Positions 59,414-64,000 of a DNA stretch of 64,000 bases are shown one piece after another; the first letter of the stretch is position 1, and each line of letters begins with the position of its first letter. Under the pieces are notes generated by a model. That model did no database searches. It was not told where the DNA came from and saw only the letters and a program-made list of their open reading frames with translations. The position numbers and the translations under genes were made by a program. The stretch is from NCBI RefSeq assembly GCF_004337985.1, contig NC_043742.1, positions 7,791,136 through 7,855,135 of the forward strand. The letters run 5' to 3'. Origin of the DNA: Pyricularia pennisetigena. Taxonomy: Eukaryota; Ascomycota; Sordariomycetes; Magnaporthales; Pyriculariaceae.

Positions 59414-60069
59414 TGTGAACATGGCTAGCACAGGGCTAATTATATTAGCTACCCTGCATTCTTTTATAACGGCTAGCACGGGCTAATTTTATTAGTCACC
59501 CTGCATCGAATAAATAAATAAATAACAAATAAAACGTATACGCGTTCATACACACAAAGCTTTATATATTACGTCTTTGTTCATAGTTTCAACAACAAAA
59601 CAAATACGTCATATTTAATTTAGCTTAGTGGTATAATGCACGTACCATAATCTATATTATATATACGTTGAAGTGCGTGGGTTCGAATCCCGTTGTGGTC
59701 GCAGATTTTCTTTGCATGCATAAGCACAATAGGCCGTTAGGCTCAATGGGCCGTTAGGCTCAATAAGTCGGCAGGTTAGTCACATGAATAAGGCCAAATC
59801 ATGTGACGTGACCCCGCATTCCGCACATCCGGATCGAAGATCTGCACCTACGGATCCGAACACATAATTCACAACTTAGCCTTAGATTCATCACCTTCAC
59901 AACTTTCATCGATTTAACGATTCAACGAATCGATTGTGCAACAATATATTATCTCTATTACCCGCTAGCAGACGGTTATCTGCCATTTTAACGTTCCATC
60001 AGCCTTATACGTGATCCACTTTTCCCCGCGTTCAAGATTAAGCTTATTCTATCTCGTAACCTCCTCACA
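59414..60069 (+). repeat. Solo LTR of Copia family I (TSD ATACC)
   Basis: 656 bp from TGTGAACATGGC to CTCCTCACA with a perfect 5-bp duplication, ATACC (59,409-59,413 and 60,070-60,074). It is inserted in the Gypsy relic and very close in sequence to the intact element's LTRs. The tRNA-like A and B boxes and T4 run are kept. Confidence 0.92.
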
Positions 60070-60797
60070 ATACCCCCCCGATGGTTGCGCCGGAATAATC
60101 CGTTTTTATTTTCGTTTCCGTTTCGTCGCACCATTGGGCCAATACCGGCGTTTGTAAAAATATTTACTTAAATACTTTAAAACCAACGTCCTTTTTTGGT
60201 ATCCATTTAAACGGTAATAATTTTTCAATAAACCAAAATTGAGGCGCCGTGAAACCCGAATACCCGTTTATAAAATCCCGGTAAAAATTGGCGAATTTTA
60301 GGAAACCGCGCAGTTTTCATAAATTTGTCAGGGTTTTTTAGTCCCGTATCGCGCGTAATTTTTCCGGATCGGTTTCCACGCTTATATTAGCGTATATATT
60401 AAAACCAAACTATTTAACGGAAATAATTGCTAACGTGTTTTTATCGAAATCCAAACTCAAACCCGCTTTTTTAATTTTCCTAAAATATGGGTAATTTTCC
60501 GCCGACAGTCCGTTTTAAAACCGACGTACAAATTAAAATATCGTCCAAATATATTAATATATAATCGTCCAATATATTCCCGAAAACGCCGTCAATATAT
60601 TGTTGGAACGTGGCCGGGGTGCCCGCTAATCCGAACGGGTATATTAACCATTCGAACAGTCCGAATTCTGTGCGAAAAATTGTAAAATGTTTATTTTTTC
60701 GGTTACGAGTAATTTATAGAAAATTGGGCGTACGTTTACTTCAATAAACTATTTTATTCCGGATGAGGAGCGGAATGTTTTTTTAATTAATAGTAAA

Positions 60798-61348
60798 TGT
60801 TAATTATATGCGTTATTTAGCATGTAATGGGTCCACTTTTATTTATATATAAGCCACAATAGATAGTGCCGAAGTGGGGCTGTTGGGGCTGTCGGATTTC
60901 CTGTTATATTTTGTATATTGCAAAAATTGCGATTCAAAATGTCAGCGAATGGGGTTTAACACCCACCCTGCATTTACGAGTCAGCTACCCTCTACCGGGC
61001 TGAAATTCTCACCAAATTAGCAAATAAGTGCGAACTCAGAAATGGTTTGTATGGAAATAAAGGTGTTTTTTCAACAACGCATGCAAAATAATTTTTCGGA
61101 AAATCGTGTGCGGTACCGGAACCCTTTGCGGGGTGCGAACCCCCACTTTGATATGGGAGAGTATGTAAAGGAGATAAAGCAAAGTTTCCCCCGCCAATAA
61201 ATTAAATTTATTAATCCAAAAATTAGTGAACTATTTTAGTGAATTAGTGCATTTAAACCCTGTAATTACAGGTTTTTATAACGCAATTAGCACCACGCCG
61301 CACCTAGGCTAATACCTAAACCCCTGTTAGTAACCCATATTGTTAACA
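60798..61348 (+). repeat. 5' LTR of the third Copia family II relic
   Basis: 551 bp from TGTTAATTATATGCG to CATATTGTTAACA, inverted relative to the copy at 34,929-35,482. Confidence 0.85.
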
Positions 61349-62121
61349 GGTAAGAAACCCGGAGTGGTTTTAGCTTGTGTATTAAAATGCATTTTGCATG
61401 GCTGGAAAGCCTGAAGTTTAGGCTTTATTTTAGTTATTATCGCATTTTTACAGCACGTATATTGACGAAAATATTGCTGTTTTTGTGCGAAATTGTTGGT
61501 TTCAGGCGCTAATTCGGCACTTACCCCCCTGTATTTACAGTGGGGATCGCTAAAAATTAGCGTTCGACTTAGGCCTTTTCAGGTACTGCAGCGATCGCTT
61601 GCATTGCAAATCCAAAATTTTTGGTGTGGGTTTTGTGGATCGTGCCCGCCATTGTAATTGGTTCAAATTTTTAATAGGGTTCACACTAGCGAATTAGGGC
61701 CAAAAACCCCTGTATTCGTTCGCTAATAGCCCATAAAATCCTAATGCGTTTAATAAGGTTTACAATAGCCCATAAACCCACCAACGGAATTACGTTAGTA
61801 GTTCGTTACCCTGCACGATACCCTGCAATTTACCCTGCACCCATTTAACGAATTGAATTCGTTACGTGCATTTCGATTGGTACAAATACCAGGGCACCCA
61901 TTAATTGCGGATTTTAGGGATTTTAACCCTGCCTTTTAGTGGATTTCAACCATTCAAAATAGTAATAAACCCTGTAATTGGCAATTACAGGCGTATACCC
62001 GTTAAAAGGCAAACGGTATAACAAATCCTAAATTAAATAAGGTATTTACTTTTAGGCAACTAGGTTAATTAATTATAACTATAAATCCGCGAATTGCAAT
62101 TATAAATTAAGTTACCCTATA

Positions 62122-63410
62122 ATGGAAAACAGCCCTATATCGGGCCTTCCAGGCCCAATTCCAGCAAATAAAGGGTTTGAACCTAACCCAAACGGAGTTT
62201 TAACCGCTAAATTACAGGCCCAGAACCTGCAATTAAAAACGTCAATTACGCAAATGGATTAATTTCAAAGGATAATTTAACAGTTAACTGCCATATTAAC
62301 CTTAAAAAGCGGTAATTCCATTAATTTAAATGGTAATTTGGATGTTAAAGCAGTTACGGCTACCGCACCCCCTTATCCACCTAGTAACCTAATTTAAGGT
62401 GACGGGACAGGTAAAAAACTATAGAAACGGGTATTTTCCTTCCCCGAAAATTGTAAATTGATAGGGGTTAGTAATTACAATTCGTGGAAACAGGCGTTAA
62501 TAATACAATTTAGGGATGTAAAAGCAGCGGAATTTATTTCCAACCCTGAAATTGGTTATACCCTACCGGAACACGAGCAATTAATCCTATTATAATTTGT
62601 AAAAAACAGTTTAACCAAGGAATTTTAAAATCCATTGTATAGTATTCCAGCCCCGTAACGGTTTATAAAACCCTGGAAAATAGCTATTCCGTTGCACACG
62701 AGATAAGTCGAAATTCACTACATCGGGAATTCCACGTTTTAAATTTTTCGAAATTTAAAAAATTAATACCTAAATTTAAGAGCCGTTTCAATTTACTGGT
62801 AATTGAATTAACGAATGTTAACGTGCAAATTAACCCCGTAAACGTACGAAATTAATACCTACGGGCCTTGGAGGGGATATTCCCTATTTGGACCGAACGC
62901 CAACGCAATACCCGACGGGCCCTGCAGGCAATAGGCCAAAATTCGGAAAAGTTAAATTTGCCATACCTTATGGCGAACCTTATATCCGAGAATTCGGTTT
63001 CAGGCTTTGTAACGGCTAAAGCCGTTAATTATAGGTTTAAAGGGAAAAAACGGGTAAAAGAAACGCTAAAAAAGCGCTAAAAAGGAAAATAATGGGCAGG
63101 AAAGCACCTTTAAATTACCAAAAAAGTAAAAACTTTAATTCGGATGCTGCTTTTGCAAAAAATACTAAATCCTCCAATTACAGCGAATTAACCGCTGGAA
63201 CGTCCATAATCTGTATAAATTTCGAGTTATCTACGGGTTCGATTCCAGGTCACGTTAACGAATGCGCAGCGTCCAACACCCTGGAATAGGAGGTTAATTC
63301 CGCTATTAGCGGAATTATAAAATTAGGTTTGGATTCGGATTCGGAAACCGATACCGGTCAAACGCTAAAGCCACAGGCTTGAATAGCTAATTTTAAGGTT
63401 AAAACGAAAC
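62122..63410 (+). pseudogene. Degraded gag of the third Copia family II relic
   Basis: The frame would start at the ATG at 62,122 (MENSPISGLPGPIPA). The gag core is recognisable but has stops, for example within the EHEQLIL segment. Open pieces remain at 62,868-63,080 and 63,092-63,289. No CCHC knuckle is visible. Confidence 0.65.
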
Positions 63411-63421
63411 CTGGACGCGGC

Positions 63422-63727
63422 GTGAAAGGGACCCCTAAACCTTGGAGATTAGGTTACCCTATCCTGTACAATATAAATAGCACGCACTATAGTTTTGCAA
63501 ATAAGCAAATTTTTACCGATAATACCCCTGGCTTTACAGTTAAAATCGGTACAAAAGGTGACTCTGTTAGGCCTATAGACACGGGAATTGTAAAAATACA
63601 GGTCCGTTACGGCCAAAAAGCTGACGAATTTAGAACAATTATGTTAAATAACGTTTTATATATCCTTTTATTTGGAGTAAATATCGTTAATGGCTTTATA
63701 TATTATAATATAGGGGACTATTATTAA
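63422..63727 (+). pseudogene. Degraded protease region of the third Copia family II relic
   Basis: 101 open codons; YNINSTHYSFANKQ aligns with DIGSTHY of the family, so the catalytic Asp and Gly are lost (D to N and G to N, both needing G-to-A changes). The reading frame stops at 63,727, but similarity continues to the window end. Confidence 0.65.
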
Positions 63728-64000
63728 GAAGTACCCTGTACGATAAAGATCGCAAAACGTGGGGACGTTTAATTACCGTTGAATATTCGTTTTATTTGAA
63801 TGTTAAAAGGTGCGATATTTTTGTTCGAAATAGACCAAAAGTTTCGAATTACACCTATATAATAGGTAAATATAGCACCGCTTTTAACATAGCCTTACAG
63901 GGGGTTACAAAGGGTTACGCAGCTTCGTTGGAAGTAAAATTAAATAATATAAACCCCGAAGATTACGAGGATTATAGAATTTACACCGATTCGGAACCGG

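Larger units (their letters stand above)
57463..60797 (-). mobile_element. Chromodomain-type Gypsy retrotransposon relic (RT, RNase H, integrase, chromodomain)
   Basis: On the minus strand in pol order: RT with EFGLFEWLIYPFGLAGTPAT (about 60,670-60,610) and YLDDILI (60,551-60,531); RNase H with IHDKKMLAGVHCLQIWETEL and FTDYKTFEYF (about 59,340-59,180); integrase core with FVTDLP (58,569-58,348); and an integrase C-terminus with a chromodomain (57,819-57,463). The gag and start of pol are missing where a Copia LTR begins at 60,798. A Copia family I solo LTR interrupts it at 59,414-60,069. Confidence 0.8.
60798..64000 (+). mobile_element. Third Copia family II relic, 5' part, continues past the window end
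   Basis: A plus-strand 5' LTR (60,798-61,348), a decayed primer site GGTAAGAAACCCGG (61,349-61,362), then gag and protease remnants that match, inverted, the relic at 32,500-34,900. It cuts the Gypsy relic at 60,797. The rest of the element lies beyond the window. Confidence 0.8.

Noticed and set aside
12060..64000. CRISPR arrays, bacterial operons or prophage
   Set aside because: The repeats are dispersed transposon copies with target duplications, genes have spliceosomal introns, and there are no regularly spaced short repeats.

Overview
The window looks like a chromosome segment of a filamentous ascomycete (Pezizomycotina; the dipeptidyl-peptidase V, the fungal-type hybrid histidine kinase, short 60-115 nt introns and the transposon families all fit, and a plant-associated Sordariomycete is plausible but not proven). 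It has two compartments. Bases 1 to about 12,000 are gene-bearing, of balanced composition, with three intron-containing genes. From about 12,050 to the end (52 kb) lies an AT-rich block made almost wholly of transposable elements. In most of it TpA is very common and CpA/TpG scarce while CpG persists, the pattern expected of repeat-induced point mutation (RIP).

Gene compartment: a secreted S9C dipeptidyl-peptidase V (904-3328, five exons, 718 aa, one GC-AG intron); an unrecognised coiled-coil protein on the minus strand (5211-3847); a 1341-aa hybrid histidine kinase (7236-11330) with PAS-like regions, HisKA, HATPase and receiver; and a small gene remnant (11985-11835, minus) at the compartment edge.

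Repeat compartment: (1) a RIP-degraded Gypsy relic (about 12,060-16,722) holding a solo LTR; (2) a Fot1/Pot2-like element cut in three by two insertions of an undescribed-looking non-coding element, here called family M; (3) a long minus-strand Copia relic (family II, 21,690-35,482) that holds a fully intact Copia element (family I, 22,726-28,871; identical 663-bp LTRs, 5-bp target duplication, 1459-aa polyprotein); (4) half of another family II Copia (35,483-38,717); (5) a tangle of family M elements nested in one another (about 40,440-53,690), interrupted by a complete Fot1/Pot2-like element and more solo LTRs; (6) a 1.1-kb unmutated island (about 44,375-45,432) with a small secreted cysteine-containing protein gene, a candidate effector, whose 3' side runs into a transposon; (7) an inverted repeat, a 120-bp tandem repeat and a minus-strand chromodomain Gypsy relic (57,463-60,797); (8) the 5' part of a third family II Copia running off the window end.

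The most notable points are family M (15-bp terminal inverted repeats, 9-bp target duplications verified at several copies, no coding capacity, repeated self-nesting), tRNA-like Pol III boxes inside the family I LTR, a primer-binding site matching the anticodon arm of initiator tRNA-Met in both Copia families, and the secreted-protein gene stranded in the repeats. Splice sites, copy boundaries and target duplications were read by eye; no database search or alignment program was run.
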